A stretch of 64,000 nucleotides of DNA from Streptomyces atratus (GCF_900119365.1 NZ_FPJO01000003.1:62001-126000); one strand, 5' to 3'; shown: positions 26,978-36,092, counted from the stretch's first letter. Program-made: numbers and translations. Notes: generated by a model not told the origin, from the letters alone.

Positions 26978-27754
26978 TCAGTGCGCTTCCACGGTGACCG
27001 AGAAGGAGAAGCGGTCGCCCCGGTAGCGGATCTGCGCCACGTCGACCACCTGGCCGCTCTCGTCGTACGTCACGCCCGTGTAGAACAGGATCGGGCTCAG
27101 CAGCGGGACCTGGAGGAGTCCGGCGGTCGCCGGGTCGGCCAGGCGCGCCTCGACCGTGTCGGTGATGCGCGCGATGCGGACGCCGACCCGGTCGCGCAGC
27201 ACCTTGGTCATCGGCCAGCGTTCGAGATCGGCGACGTCGAGGCGGTCCGCGATCTCGGGACGCACCACGTTCTCCGCCCAGTTGGTGGGCTCGTCGCTCT
27301 CCCCGTCGCGGCGCAGCCGGCGGTAGCTCACCAGTTCCGCGCAGTCGGGGAAGTACTCGGCGAGATCCCCCGGCACGGCGACCGGGCCGTGGCCGAGCAC
27401 CGAGGCCCGCTCGCCCGACTGCTGGGCCACGATCGCGTCGATCGAACCCAGCAGCCGGACCGGCGACACCCGGCGGGCGCGCGGCTCGATGAAGGTGCCG
27501 CGCCGCCGGTGCCTGCTGATCAGCCCTTCCGTCTCCAGCTCCTTGAGCGCCTGGCGCATCGTCAGGACGCTGACGCCGTAGTGCGCGGCGAGCTGCTCCT
27601 CGGTCGGCAGCCGCGTCGAGGCGTCCTTGGCGCGGCCCAGTATCGAGGCGCGCAACGACTGCGAGACCTGGTACCACAGCGGCAGCTTGCGGTTCAGGAC
27701 CAGCGAGTCGGGGGCGAAGGCCGGCCCCGTGGGGATCTTGGGCGTCTGAGGCAC
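26978..27754 (-). CDS. GntR/HutC-family regulator
   Basis: 258 aa. An N-terminal winged helix (LPLWYQVSQSLRASIL...LPTEEQLAAHYGVSVLTMRQALKELETEGLISRHRRRGTFI) is followed by a UTRA effector domain (about 100-255). It begins 49 bp after hmgA on the same strand, so it is probably co-transcribed with it. A palindrome overlapping the hmgA promoter -10 is the likely operator, making it the probable local regulator of homogentisate breakdown; the inducer would be a pathway intermediate (inference). Confidence 0.88.
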   Translation of the reverse strand: MPQTPKIPTGPAFAPDSLVLNRKLPLWYQVSQSLRASILGRAKDASTRLPTEEQLAAHYGVSVLTMRQALKELETEGLISRHRRRGTFIEPRARRVSPVRLLGSIDAIVAQQSGERASVLGHGPVAVPGDLAEYFPDCAELVSYRRLRRDGESDEPTNWAENVVRPEIADRLDVADLERWPMTKVLRDRVGVRIARITDTVEARLADPATAGLLQVPLLSPILFYTGVTYDESGQVVDVAQIRYRGDRFSFSVTVEAH

Positions 27755-27803
27755 CTGGGGCCTTTCGTTCGGATCGGGCCGGGGCGGGAGCGGCGGGTGT
27801 CTC

Positions 27804-29132
27804 CTACGGCCTGAAGTTGCGGCTCAGACCCTGCCACACGTCGTCGTAGCCGTGCTGCAGGTGGCCGGCGGTCGCCGCCTGCTCCGTCGCCGTCACCGGC
27901 CAGCGGGTCTCGAACATGAAGGCGAGGCCGTCGTCGATCTTCTGCGGTTTCAGCTCCGCCTCGCTCGCCCGGTCGAAGGTCTCCCGGTCCGGGCCGTGCG
28001 CCGACATCATGTTGTGGAGCGAGCCGCCACCCGGTACGAAACCGCCCTTGCCGGCCGTCTTCGCGTCGTACGCGCCCTCGATCAGGCCCATGTACTCGCT
28101 CATCACATTGCGATGGAAGTACGGCGGCCGGAAGGTGTCCTCGCCGACCAGCCAGCGCGGCGCGAAGACGACGAAGTCGACACCGGCCAGACCGGGGGTG
28201 TCGGACGGCGAGGTCAGCACCGTGAAGATCGACGGGTCGGGGTGGTCGTAGCTGATCGAGCCGATGACATTGAAGCGGCGCAGGTCGTAGACGTACGGGG
28301 TGTGGTTGCCGTGCCAGGCGACCACATCGAGCGGCGAGTGGTCGTAGGTCGCCGACCAGAGGTTCCCGCAGAACTTGTTGATCACCTCCACCGGGCGGTC
28401 GTCGTCCTCGTACGCGGCGACCGGGGCGAGGAAGTCCCGGGCGTTGGCGAGGCCGTTGGCGCCGATCGGACCGAGGTCGGGGAGGGTGAACGGCTGGCCG
28501 TAGTTCTCGCAGACATAGCCGCGGGCGGTGGCGTCGAGCAGCTCCACGCGGAAACGGACGCCGCGCGGGATCAGCGCGACATGCCCCGGTTCGGCACGCA
28601 GCAGGCCCAGTTCGGTACGGAGCAGCAGACCGCCGCGCTCCGGGACGATCAGCAGCTCGCCGTCCGAGTCGCTGAACACCCGGTCCGTCATGGAGGTGTC
28701 GGCGTGATAGAGGTGCACGGCCATGCCGGTGCGCTGCGCCGCGTCGCCGTTGCCGCCGAGGGTCCACAGGCCCGCCAGGAAGTCCGTCCCGGGCGTGGGC
28801 TCGGGGAGCGGATCCCAGCGCAGCCGGTTGGGGTCCGGCACGGATTCGGTGAACGGGGCGGTCCGGATCGCCCCGTTGCCGATCCGGGTGAACGGGGGAT
28901 GGGCGGCCGACGGGCGGATCCGGTAGAGCCAGGAACGGCGGTTGTGGGCCCGCGGTTCGGTGAAGGCCGAGCCGCTCAGCTGCTCCGCGTAGAGCCCGAG
29001 GGGCGCGCGCTGGGGGGAGTTGCGGCCGTGCGGCAGCGCCCCCGCAACCGCCTCCGAGCTGTGCTGATTGCCGAAACCGGCGGAATGCTCCAGTGCTTCC
29101 GCCGTCTTCCTCGCCTGCTCGTTGCCGCTCAT
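27804..29132 (-). CDS. hmgA: Homogentisate 1,2-dioxygenase
   Basis: 442 aa from MSGNEQ (ATG 29132, GGGAG just upstream). Family-typical stretches are clear: [24 protein letters not shown] at the start, the cupin core ([45 protein letters not shown]) and the iron-site region ([18 protein letters not shown]...[14 protein letters not shown]). It opens the ring of homogentisate with O2 using Fe(II), giving maleylacetoacetate in tyrosine/phenylalanine catabolism; loss causes melanin-like pigment (known). The length is normal for the family. Followed in operon by a GntR regulator; its promoter carries a palindromic operator. Confidence 0.97.
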   Translation of the reverse strand: MSGNEQARKTAEALEHSAGFGNQHSSEAVAGALPHGRNSPQRAPLGLYAEQLSGSAFTEPRAHNRRSWLYRIRPSAAHPPFTRIGNGAIRTAPFTESVPDPNRLRWDPLPEPTPGTDFLAGLWTLGGNGDAAQRTGMAVHLYHADTSMTDRVFSDSDGELLIVPERGGLLLRTELGLLRAEPGHVALIPRGVRFRVELLDATARGYVCENYGQPFTLPDLGPIGANGLANARDFLAPVAAYEDDDRPVEVINKFCGNLWSATYDHSPLDVVAWHGNHTPYVYDLRRFNVIGSISYDHPDPSIFTVLTSPSDTPGLAGVDFVVFAPRWLVGEDTFRPPYFHRNVMSEYMGLIEGAYDAKTAGKGGFVPGGGSLHNMMSAHGPDRETFDRASEAELKPQKIDDGLAFMFETRWPVTATEQAATAGHLQHGYDDVWQGLSRNFRP

Positions 29133-29152
29133 GTGCGCTCCCGGTGCCGAAG

Positions 29153-29195
29153 GATTCCTATGGGTAACCGTAGGAATCAGATCGGGGTGAGTCAA
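29153..29195 (-). promoter_or_regulatory. hmgA promoter with overlapping operator
   Basis: On the minus strand, TTGACT (29195-29190) and TACGGT (29172-29167) form -35/-10 boxes with an exact 17-bp spacer. GATTCCTA...TAGGAATC (29153-29178, 8-bp perfect arms, 10-bp centre) covers the -10 and start site. Repressor binding there would block transcription; the downstream GntR protein is the best candidate. Confidence 0.72.
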
Positions 29196-29218
29196 CGGCA
29201 TTCGTGATGCACGAGGGG

Positions 29219-29234
29219 GTTCAATAAGTTGAAC
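29219..29234. promoter_or_regulatory. Palindrome upstream of beta-helix operon
   Basis: GTTCAA-TAAG-TTGAAC, a perfect 6-bp inverted repeat 20 bp before the ATG at 29255, with TAAGTT inside as a possible -10. Likely operator for the envelope operon, distinct from the hmgA operator. Confidence 0.45.
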
Positions 29235-29254
29235 AATGCTCTACTCTCCCGCAC

Positions 29255-31339
29255 ATGTCGTGGACACGAAGACTTCTGGTGGTCCTGGCAGCGCTGGCCG
29301 CCGCCCTCCTCGCGGCCCCGGCCGCCCAGGCGCACGAGGAACGCCCGGTCACCCTGCCCGATGGAACCGGCAGCGTCCCCGTGTACCGCACCGGGGAACC
29401 CGATCTGCTGGTCTGCAAGAGCGACCGGGCGGACTTCGAGCGCCGGGTGTCCGGCTTCCCGGACGCGCTGCGGGCCCGGAACCTGAAGCTCTTCGAACGG
29501 TGCCGGAAGTCCGGCTACCGACATCTGCAGCAGGCCGTCGACGCGGTGGACCGGCCCGGCATGAACATCGCCGTCCTGCCCGGCCTGTACGAGGAGGAGC
29601 CCTCGCTGCCCAAGCCGACGGGGGAGTGCGCCCGGCTGAAGGCGCCCGAATCCCAGCTCGGCTACCAGATCCTGTCGTACGCCCAGCAGGCGCGGTGCCC
29701 GCACAATCAGAACCTGGTGGCCATCCTCGGCAAGAAGAACCTCCAGATCGAGGGCACCGGCGCCGAGCGCACGGACGTGGTCGTCGACGCCAAGTACCAG
29801 AAGCTCAACGCGATCCGCGCGGACGGCTCCGACGGCATCTACTTCCGGAACTTCACCGCCCAGCGCACCACTTTCAACTCCCTGTACGTGCTGGCCCAGG
29901 ACGGCTTCGTCATCGACTCCGTCCTCACCCGGTGGAACGACGAGTACGGCTTCCTGACCTTCGCGAGCGACCACGGGCTGTACAAGAACTGCGAGTCGTA
30001 CGGGAACGGCGACTCCGGCATCTACCCCGGTAGCGCGTCGAACATCAACGACGCCTACGGCTATGACGTGCCGCGCTACTCCATCGAGATCACCGGCTGC
30101 CGAAGCCACCACAACATGGTCGGCTACTCCGGCACCGCGGGCGACTCCGTCTATGTCCACGACAACGAGTTCGACCACAACATGGGCGGCGCCTCGATGG
30201 ACAGCGCCTTCCCCGGCCACCCCGGACTGCCCCAGAACCACGCCCGCTTCGAACGCAACCTGATCCACGACAACAACGCCGACTACTACCCCTACGTCGC
30301 CGACGGCACCTGCGCCAAGCCGCCGGTGGACCGGGGCTACGAGGAGGGGGTCGTCTGCCCGCAGATCTCCATGCCGCCCGGCTCCGGCATCATCACCGCG
30401 GGCGGCAACTGGAATCTGTACGAGAACAACTGGATCTACGGGCAGCAGCGCGCCGCCTTCGTCCTGACCGCCGTGCCCGCCTTCATCCGCGGTGAGGGCG
30501 CGATGGCCAAGCAGGCCGACACCTCGCACCACAACCGGTACGCGGGCAACCACCTCGGCAGGGACAAGGCGGGCAACTCCCGGCCCAACCGCACCGATGT
30601 GTGGTGGGACGGCCAGGGCGAGGGCAACTGCTGGCAGGCGGACGCCGGGCCGTCCTCCCCGCGCGCCCTGCCCGCCTGCGGTTCCGCGCGCGGTGAGGTG
30701 TCCGTGCGCACCGACCGGCTCGTCGGCGAACCGGTCAAGCTCGCCCAGCTGCTGGTCTGCGCCGACTACAACGTGCAGGCGCGCCGGCTGCCGGCCGGCT
30801 GCGACTGGTACGGGGCGCGGGGCATCGAGCGCATCGAGGTGCAGATGGCGCTGGCGGTCGCGGTGGTGCTCGTGCTGGTCGGCGGGGTGCTGTGGTGGCG
30901 CAGGCTGCGCGGCAGCAGGCTCGCCGCGGTGGCCACGGGGCTCGGCGTGATCGGCCTCGGGCTCGACGTGGCCGGATCGACGACGGGGCTGGCCGCCACC
31001 CATGTGCCCGCGCTGGCGCTGCTGCTGACGGGGCTGTGGTGGACCGGCATCGGTCTCGTACTCCGGAGGGAACGGCCCTGGCTGGGCTGGACCACGGTGG
31101 TGCTGGGTGCGCTCACGCTGCTGGACGCCGTGGACAAGGCCTTGTTCATGATCCCGTGGATTCCGCTCAGCCCGGCCTGGGTGCGGGGACTGCTCGGCGT
31201 GGTCTGGGTGGTGTGGGCCGTGATCGCCGCCGCCCGCCACGGAGACCGCACCCCGCCGGAGGAGACCGGGACCCCGGCCCCGGACCTCGCCCCGACTTCC
31301 CCGACTCCCGGTTCCGCGCCGGAAGGAGACGCATCGTGA
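29255..31339 (+). CDS. Exported beta-helix repeat protein with C-terminal membrane helices
   Basis: 694 aa. Signal peptide at 1-27 (LLVVLAALAAALLAAPAAQAHE). Residues about 85-500 form a right-handed parallel beta-helix (short Asn/Asp/Gly-turn coils such as GLYKNCESYGNGDSGIY and HDNEFDHNMGGASMD), the fold of NosD-like periplasmic proteins and pectate lyases. No lyase catalytic set is evident. Several Cys pairs fit an extracellular location. Residues about 535-670 hold four transmembrane helices, ending in a Pro-rich cytoplasmic tail. It shares a GTGA stop-start overlap with the lipoprotein gene. Surface-attached sugar- or metal-related function is possible but unproven. Confidence 0.85.
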   Translation: MSWTRRLLVVLAALAAALLAAPAAQAHEERPVTLPDGTGSVPVYRTGEPDLLVCKSDRADFERRVSGFPDALRARNLKLFERCRKSGYRHLQQAVDAVDRPGMNIAVLPGLYEEEPSLPKPTGECARLKAPESQLGYQILSYAQQARCPHNQNLVAILGKKNLQIEGTGAERTDVVVDAKYQKLNAIRADGSDGIYFRNFTAQRTTFNSLYVLAQDGFVIDSVLTRWNDEYGFLTFASDHGLYKNCESYGNGDSGIYPGSASNINDAYGYDVPRYSIEITGCRSHHNMVGYSGTAGDSVYVHDNEFDHNMGGASMDSAFPGHPGLPQNHARFERNLIHDNNADYYPYVADGTCAKPPVDRGYEEGVVCPQISMPPGSGIITAGGNWNLYENNWIYGQQRAAFVLTAVPAFIRGEGAMAKQADTSHHNRYAGNHLGRDKAGNSRPNRTDVWWDGQGEGNCWQADAGPSSPRALPACGSARGEVSVRTDRLVGEPVKLAQLLVCADYNVQARRLPAGCDWYGARGIERIEVQMALAVAVVLVLVGGVLWWRRLRGSRLAAVATGLGVIGLGLDVAGSTTGLAATHVPALALLLTGLWWTGIGLVLRRERPWLGWTTVVLGALTLLDAVDKALFMIPWIPLSPAWVRGLLGVVWVVWAVIAAARHGDRTPPEETGTPAPDLAPTSPTPGSAPEGDAS

Positions 31340-32190
31340 AGCGTTCCAGCACACCGTCGCGGCCCGGCCGGCCGCTTCGGCCCACCCGCCCGGTCGCCGC
31401 CGCCGTCACCGTGCTCACCGCGGGCGCCCTCGTGTTCGGTGCGAGCGCCTGCGGCGGGCGGGCCACCACCCACCACAAACCCGGCACCAGCCATGAGCAG
31501 GCCGGCGGCAGCGTCGGCCGGCTGCTCGCCGCCGACGACGGCTCCGGCAACCGGCTGCGCCAGGTCGACGCCGAGGGCGCCCCCGCGGTGACGGTCGCCG
31601 TACGACCCGACTCCGAGGACGGGTGGAACGTCCATCTCTCTGTACGGAACTTCAGGTTCACCCCGGACAGCGTGGGCGGCGCCGCGCTCCCCGGGCGCGG
31701 CCACGCCCGGCTGTTCCTCGACGGCCACCCCCTCGCCCGCGTCTACGGCTCCTGGTTCCACCTCCCCGCCTCCCTCGTCCGCGCCGCCGGCGGCGGCACC
31801 GGCCTCACCGCACGGCTCTACGCCGACGACCACACCGCCTGGGCCGTGAACTCCACCCCCGTCCAGGCCACCGCCTCCCTTTCCGCTCCCTCCGCCCCCG
31901 AGGAGAGCCGATCGGCAACACCCCGTCCCGACACCACACTTGAGATCGTCGTCTCCCACGGCAAGGTCAGCCCGGACCCCGGCCGCACCGAGATCGAGAA
32001 GGGCCGGACCGTCGAACTCCGGGTCCGCAGCGATCGCGCCGACACCCTGCATGTCCACGGCTACGACAAGGAGGCCCGGCTGCCCGCGGGCAAGACCGTC
32101 ACCCTCACGTTCACCGCCGACCGCAGCGGGCTCTTCGAGGCCGAGACCCATGAATCCGACCTGCTCCTGACCCAACTCGTCGTACGGTGA
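31336..32190 (+). CDS. Cupredoxin-like secreted lipoprotein
   Basis: 284 aa, GTG 31336 with GGAAGGAG 7 bp upstream and a 4-bp overlap with the beta-helix gene. An N-terminal hydrophobic helix ends in GASAC at Cys39; the -3 position is Ala rather than Leu, so lipidation is likely but not certain. The first domain (about 65-180) is unassigned and strand-rich. The last 90 residues (TTLEIVVSHGKVSPDPGRTEIEKGRTVELRVRSD...DTLHVHGYD...GLFEAETHES) look like a cupredoxin fold. The type-1 copper Cys and Met ligands are not evident, although three His and acidic residues could bind metal. Coupled again by GTGA to the membrane protein. Confidence 0.72.
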   Translation: MKRSSTPSRPGRPLRPTRPVAAAVTVLTAGALVFGASACGGRATTHHKPGTSHEQAGGSVGRLLAADDGSGNRLRQVDAEGAPAVTVAVRPDSEDGWNVHLSVRNFRFTPDSVGGAALPGRGHARLFLDGHPLARVYGSWFHLPASLVRAAGGGTGLTARLYADDHTAWAVNSTPVQATASLSAPSAPEESRSATPRPDTTLEIVVSHGKVSPDPGRTEIEKGRTVELRVRSDRADTLHVHGYDKEARLPAGKTVTLTFTADRSGLFEAETHESDLLLTQLVVR

Positions 32191-33470
32191 GCGTCCTCGC
32201 CCACGGCATCGGCGCCCAGCACGACCTCCCGCTTTCCCCCTTCTACGCCTTCGCCGGTGCATTCGCCGCGCTCTTCGTCTCCTTCCTCGCGCTCGGCCTG
32301 CTCTGGTCCGCCTCCCGGTTCCGCGGCGACCGGGCGGGCCGCCCGCTCCCGTCCGCCCTCCAGCGCCTCGCCGACGCCCGCCCCACCCGTATCGCGCTGC
32401 GCGCGCTCGGCCTCGCCGCCGCCCTGTACGTCACGCTCAACCTCCTCCTCGGCCCGGACGACCCTGACCGCAACCCGGGCCCCGGGGCCGTATACGTACT
32501 CCTCTGGGTCGGGCTGGTGCCCGCATCGCTCCTCCTCGGTCCCGTCTGGCGGCTGCTCAACCCGCTGCGCACCGTCCACCTCCTCGGCTGCCGCGCACTG
32601 GGCCGCGACCCCGCCGCGGGCCGGCCCTTTCCCGTACGGCTCGGTCTGTGGCCCGCCGCCGCCGGGCTCCTCGCCTTCACCTGGCTCGAACTCGTCGCCC
32701 CCGACCCCGCGTCGGCCACCGCTCTCCTGCTCTTCCTCTCGCTCCACACCGCCGTCCACCTCGCGGGCGCCGCCCGCCACGGCGCCGGGTGGTTCGACCG
32801 GGCGGACGCCTTCGAGGTCTACTCGGGGCTGCTCGCCCGGCTCTCCCCGCTCGGCCGCCGCCCCGCCGACCGCCGCCTCGTGCTCCGCTCCCCGTTCAAC
32901 GGACTCGACGCCACCCCGCAGCCCCCCGGACTCGTCGCCACCGTCTGCGTCATGCTCGGCTCCACCGCCTACGACGGCTTCTCCGACTCCCCGTCCTGGA
33001 TCACCACCGTCCAGACCTCACCCCTGGGCCGCACCACCGCGGCCACGCTCGGACTCCTGGGCGCCGTCGCCCTCGTCGCCGCCCTGTACGCCCTCTGCAC
33101 CGGCGCCGTCCGGCTGATCTCCGGCCAACTGAGCCACCCGCTCACCGCCTTCGCCCACTCGCTCGTCCCGATCGCGCTCGGCTATCTCGTCGCCCACTAC
33201 TTCACGCTCTTCGTCACCGAAGGACCACGCACAGTCATGGTGGCATCCGGCACTGACAATCCGGCCCCGCCCGAGCCGCTCCTGGGGCCCGGTGGGGTCG
33301 CCACGCTCCAGGTCGCCGCGATCGTCCTCGGCCACGTACTCGGCGTCATCGCCGCCCACGACCGGTCCGTGCGCCTTTTCCCGCCCGGCCGCGCCGTCGC
33401 GGGGCAACTCCCGCTGCTGGTCCTGATGATCACGTACACCATCGGCGGGCTGTCGCTGCTCATCGCGTGA
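32187..33470 (+). CDS. Polytopic membrane protein, 'fenitrothion hydrolase'-type
   Basis: 427 aa with about nine hydrophobic helices (AFAGAFAALFVSFLALGLLW, VYVLLWVGLVPASLLLG, FPVRLGLWPAAAGLLAF, TLGLLGAVALVAALYAL and others), starting at GTG 32187 in a GTGA overlap. The motifs VWRLLNPLRT, RADAFEVYSGLLARLSP and VMLGSTAYDGFSDS are those of actinobacterial membrane proteins that, from memory, are often labelled 'fenitrothion hydrolase'. No hydrolase fold is visible and that label should not be trusted. Its tight coupling to a cupredoxin-like lipoprotein and a beta-helix protein suggests one envelope complex, perhaps for metal or cofactor handling (inference). Confidence 0.75.
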   Translation: MSVLAHGIGAQHDLPLSPFYAFAGAFAALFVSFLALGLLWSASRFRGDRAGRPLPSALQRLADARPTRIALRALGLAAALYVTLNLLLGPDDPDRNPGPGAVYVLLWVGLVPASLLLGPVWRLLNPLRTVHLLGCRALGRDPAAGRPFPVRLGLWPAAAGLLAFTWLELVAPDPASATALLLFLSLHTAVHLAGAARHGAGWFDRADAFEVYSGLLARLSPLGRRPADRRLVLRSPFNGLDATPQPPGLVATVCVMLGSTAYDGFSDSPSWITTVQTSPLGRTTAATLGLLGAVALVAALYALCTGAVRLISGQLSHPLTAFAHSLVPIALGYLVAHYFTLFVTEGPRTVMVASGTDNPAPPEPLLGPGGVATLQVAAIVLGHVLGVIAAHDRSVRLFPPGRAVAGQLPLLVLMITYTIGGLSLLIA

Positions 33471-33556
33471 GAACCGCGCCGGATTCCGGTGGTCACCCGC
33501 CCGCCGCCCGCCCCGGAACCCACCGGCCACCCGCAGCAGAGGAGACCCACGGCATC

Positions 33557-34177
33557 ATGGAGCCCGTGCCCCATGCGAACACGAACCTCCGCCGCGCCCC
33601 CGTGCAGCAGCGCAGCGCCGAGCGCCTCGCCCGGATACTCGACGCCTGCGCCGAACTCCTCGACGAGACCGGCTACGAGCACCTGTCCACCCGGGCGGTG
33701 GCCATCCGTGCCGGGGTCCCCATCGGCTCCGTCTACCGGTTCTTCTCCAACAAGCGCGCGCTGACCGACGCGCTGGCCCGGCGTAATCTGGACAGCTACG
33801 CCGAGCGCATCACCGCCCGCCTCGCCGTCATCCCGACCGCCGACTGGCGCGGCGCCATCGACGCCGTACTGGACGAATACCTGGCGATGAAGCGCTCCGT
33901 GGCCGGATTCGCCCTCGTCGACTTCGGTGCGCCCGCCCCCGAGGACGACCCCGCCGGCGACGCCAACCAGCGGGTCGCCGGCCGGCTCACCGAACTGCTC
34001 TCCGGGCACCTCGGCCGCGCCCCCGACGAGGATCTGCTGCGCACCGTCCTGGTCTGCGTCGAGGCCGCCGACGCCCTCCTCCGGCTCGCCTTCCGCGCCG
34101 ACCCGTCGGGCGACCGGGCCATCGTCGTCGAGACCCGCATCCTGATCCGGGCCTACCTGGCGTGCGTCCTGGACTGA
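33557..34177 (+). CDS. TetR-family regulator
   Basis: 206 aa from MEPVPH (ATG 33557). Helix-turn-helix YEHLSTRAVAIRAGVPIGSVYRFFSNKRALTDALARR lies near residues 35-75. The ligand domain includes YLAMKRSVAGFALVDFG, a hallmark of one TetR_C group. From memory its S. coelicolor counterpart in this neighbourhood is SCO1712, reported to affect antibiotic production; this is recall, not derived here. It lies 86 bp after the membrane-protein gene on the same strand and is followed by a hairpin, so it may be the last gene of the envelope operon. Confidence 0.88.
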   Translation: MEPVPHANTNLRRAPVQQRSAERLARILDACAELLDETGYEHLSTRAVAIRAGVPIGSVYRFFSNKRALTDALARRNLDSYAERITARLAVIPTADWRGAIDAVLDEYLAMKRSVAGFALVDFGAPAPEDDPAGDANQRVAGRLTELLSGHLGRAPDEDLLRTVLVCVEAADALLRLAFRADPSGDRAIVVETRILIRAYLACVLD

Positions 34178-34233
34178 CCGGTCTGCACCGGGCGGCACCG
34201 GACGTCTGCACTTCGCAGAGGGACCCCGCCGAT

Positions 34234-34276
34234 GCGCCCCGCCGATGCACCCCACCGGTGCGGCCCGGCGGGGCGC
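34234..34276 (+). terminator. Hairpin after tetR
   Basis: GCGCCCCGCC (34234-34243) pairs perfectly with GGCGGGGCGC (34267-34276), with an inner GCACC/GGTGC stem in the loop. It separates the tetR transcript from the citrate transporter. Confidence 0.65.
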
Positions 34277-34428
34277 CGGTTGTGCCCAAGCCGTGACCCC
34301 CGCGTTGACCTGGGGTTTTGCTCGTATTGCTCGCATGTCAACATCTTGTTAACGCTGCGAGCCGCGCCCTAACGTCATCCGCACCGCCGAGTCCGGCGGG
34401 AGTTCAAGGGTGAGCGATAGGTATCCAC

Positions 34429-35877
34429 ATGCTGACAATCCTCGGCTTCGCCATGATCGCGACCTTCCTGGTCCTGATCATGATGAAGAAGATGTCGCCG
34501 ATCGCGGCGTTGGTCCTGATCCCCGCGCTGTTCTGCGTCGCCGTCGGGCAGGGCGCGAAGCTCGGTGACTACGTCATCGAAGGCGTCGGCAATCTCGCCC
34601 CGACCGCCGCGATGCTGATGTTCGCCATCGTCTACTTCGGCGTGATGATCGACGTCGGCCTCTTCGACCCGATCGTGCGGGGCATCCTGCGCTTCTGCAA
34701 GGCCGACCCGATGCGGATCGTCGTCGGTACGGCCGTGCTCGCCGCCATCGTCTCCCTCGACGGTGACGGCTCCACCACCTTCATGATCACCGTCTCGGCG
34801 ATGTATCCGCTCTACAAGCGCCTCAAGATGAGCCTGGTCGTGATGACCGGTGTCGCCGCCACGGCGAACGGCGTCATGAACACCCTTCCCTGGGGCGGTC
34901 CCACCGCCCGCGCCGCCACCGCGCTCAAGCTGGACGCGGGCGACATCTTCGTCCCGATGATCCCGGCGCTCGGCATCGGGCTGGTCGCGGTCCTGCTCCT
35001 CGCCGTCGTGCTGGGCCGGCGCGAGCGCAAGCGGCTCGGCATGCTCAGCCTCGACGAGGTGCTGGCCACCGGAACGGCCGCCGAGCCGGAGACCGTTCTC
35101 CTCGGAGCGGGCGGCGGTGGCGGCGACCGTACCCGCAAGAACTCCGGCGGAGCCGGTACCGGAACGGACGGCGACGCGGCGCAGAACGCGGGAGCGGACG
35201 CGGACAGGGACGGGGACGGGGACGGGGACGAGGGCTTCAAGGGGCTGGACCCGAACCGGGCCACCCTGCGCCCCAGGCTCTACTGGTTCAACGCCGGCCT
35301 CACCGTCGCCCTGCTCACCGCGATGATCATGGAACTGATGCCGATCCCGGTGCTCTTCCTGCTCGGCGCGGCCCTCGCCCTCACGGTCAACTTCCCCCAC
35401 ATGCCCGAGCAGCGGGCCCGGATCGCCGCCCACGCCGACAACGTCCTCAACGTCTCCGGCATGGTCTTCGCGGCCGCCGTCTTCACCGGCGTCCTCTCCG
35501 GCACGGGCATGGTCGAGCACATGGCCGACTGGCTCGTCGGCGCGATCCCCGACGGCATGGGCCCGCACATGGCGGTCGTCACCGGCATCCTCAGCATCCC
35601 GCTGACGTACTTCATGTCCAACGACGGCTTCTACTTCGGCGTCGTCCCGGTGCTCGCCGAGGCGGGTGCCGCCCACGGTGTCTCCCCGCTGGAGATCGCC
35701 CGCGCCTCCCTGGTCGGCCAGCCCCTGCACATGTCCTCCCCGCTGGTCCCGGCCGTCTACGTGCTGGTCGGCATGGCGAAGGTCGAATTCGGCGACCACA
35801 CCAGGTTCACCGTCAAGTGGGCCGCGCTCACCTCGCTGGTGGTCCTGTGCGCCGGGCTCCTGTTCGGCATCATCTGA
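34429..35877 (+). CDS. CitMHS-family metal-citrate:H+ symporter
   Basis: 482 aa, about eleven transmembrane helices. Conserved family stretches include SPIAALVLIPALFCV, YFGVMIDVGLFDP, VSLDGDGSTTFMITVSAMYPLYKRL, TANGVMNTLPWGGPTAR and YFMSNDGFYFGVVPVLAE. These transporters move citrate complexed with a divalent metal or Fe(III); from memory the S. coelicolor member SCO1710 prefers Fe- or Ca-citrate. A 60-residue hydrophilic Gly/Asp-rich loop (about 218-280) separates the two halves and contains a short tandem repeat. Monocistronic; no two-component regulator is adjacent. Confidence 0.92.
   Translation: MLTILGFAMIATFLVLIMMKKMSPIAALVLIPALFCVAVGQGAKLGDYVIEGVGNLAPTAAMLMFAIVYFGVMIDVGLFDPIVRGILRFCKADPMRIVVGTAVLAAIVSLDGDGSTTFMITVSAMYPLYKRLKMSLVVMTGVAATANGVMNTLPWGGPTARAATALKLDAGDIFVPMIPALGIGLVAVLLLAVVLGRRERKRLGMLSLDEVLATGTAAEPETVLLGAGGGGGDRTRKNSGGAGTGTDGDAAQNAGADADRDGDGDGDEGFKGLDPNRATLRPRLYWFNAGLTVALLTAMIMELMPIPVLFLLGAALALTVNFPHMPEQRARIAAHADNVLNVSGMVFAAAVFTGVLSGTGMVEHMADWLVGAIPDGMGPHMAVVTGILSIPLTYFMSNDGFYFGVVPVLAEAGAAHGVSPLEIARASLVGQPLHMSSPLVPAVYVLVGMAKVEFGDHTRFTVKWAALTSLVVLCAGLLFGII
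35208..35231 (+). repeat. GGACGG tandem repeat in citrate transporter loop
   Basis: Three GGACGG units and a degenerate fourth encode alternating Asp-Gly in the central cytoplasmic loop. The unit is a multiple of three, so copy-number slippage would change loop length without a frameshift. Confidence 0.7.
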
Positions 35878-35912
35878 CCGGGCGCACCGTCCAGGAGCCC
35901 GGCAGGAGCGGG

Positions 35913-36079
35913 CTGCTGCGCCTCGTCATCGCCTTCGCCTTCGCCTTCGCGCAGGGGGTGTCTCCGCGACCGACATCCTCACCGCGTACCCGCCCGTCGT
36001 CGGCGAACACCGGGGCATCGCCCCCGCCACCATCGGACTGCTGCTCAGCCTGCGAGCCGCCGCGGCCATCGCCTGCCGC
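35913..36079 (+). pseudogene. Frameshifted N-terminal remnant of an MFS transporter
   Basis: Two adjacent frames read as parts of one membrane-transporter start: LLRLVIAFAFAFAQGV in frame from 35913, then after a +1 shift near 35955, ATDILTAYPPVVGEHRGIAP and TIGLLLSLRAAAAIACR up to 36079. This resembles helices 1 and 2 of a major-facilitator protein. The rest is missing; the SoxR-type promoter of the next gene follows within 15 bp. There is no usable start. Best read as the stub left by a deletion. Confidence 0.5.
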
Positions 36080-36092
36080 CGGAACCCGGCCG

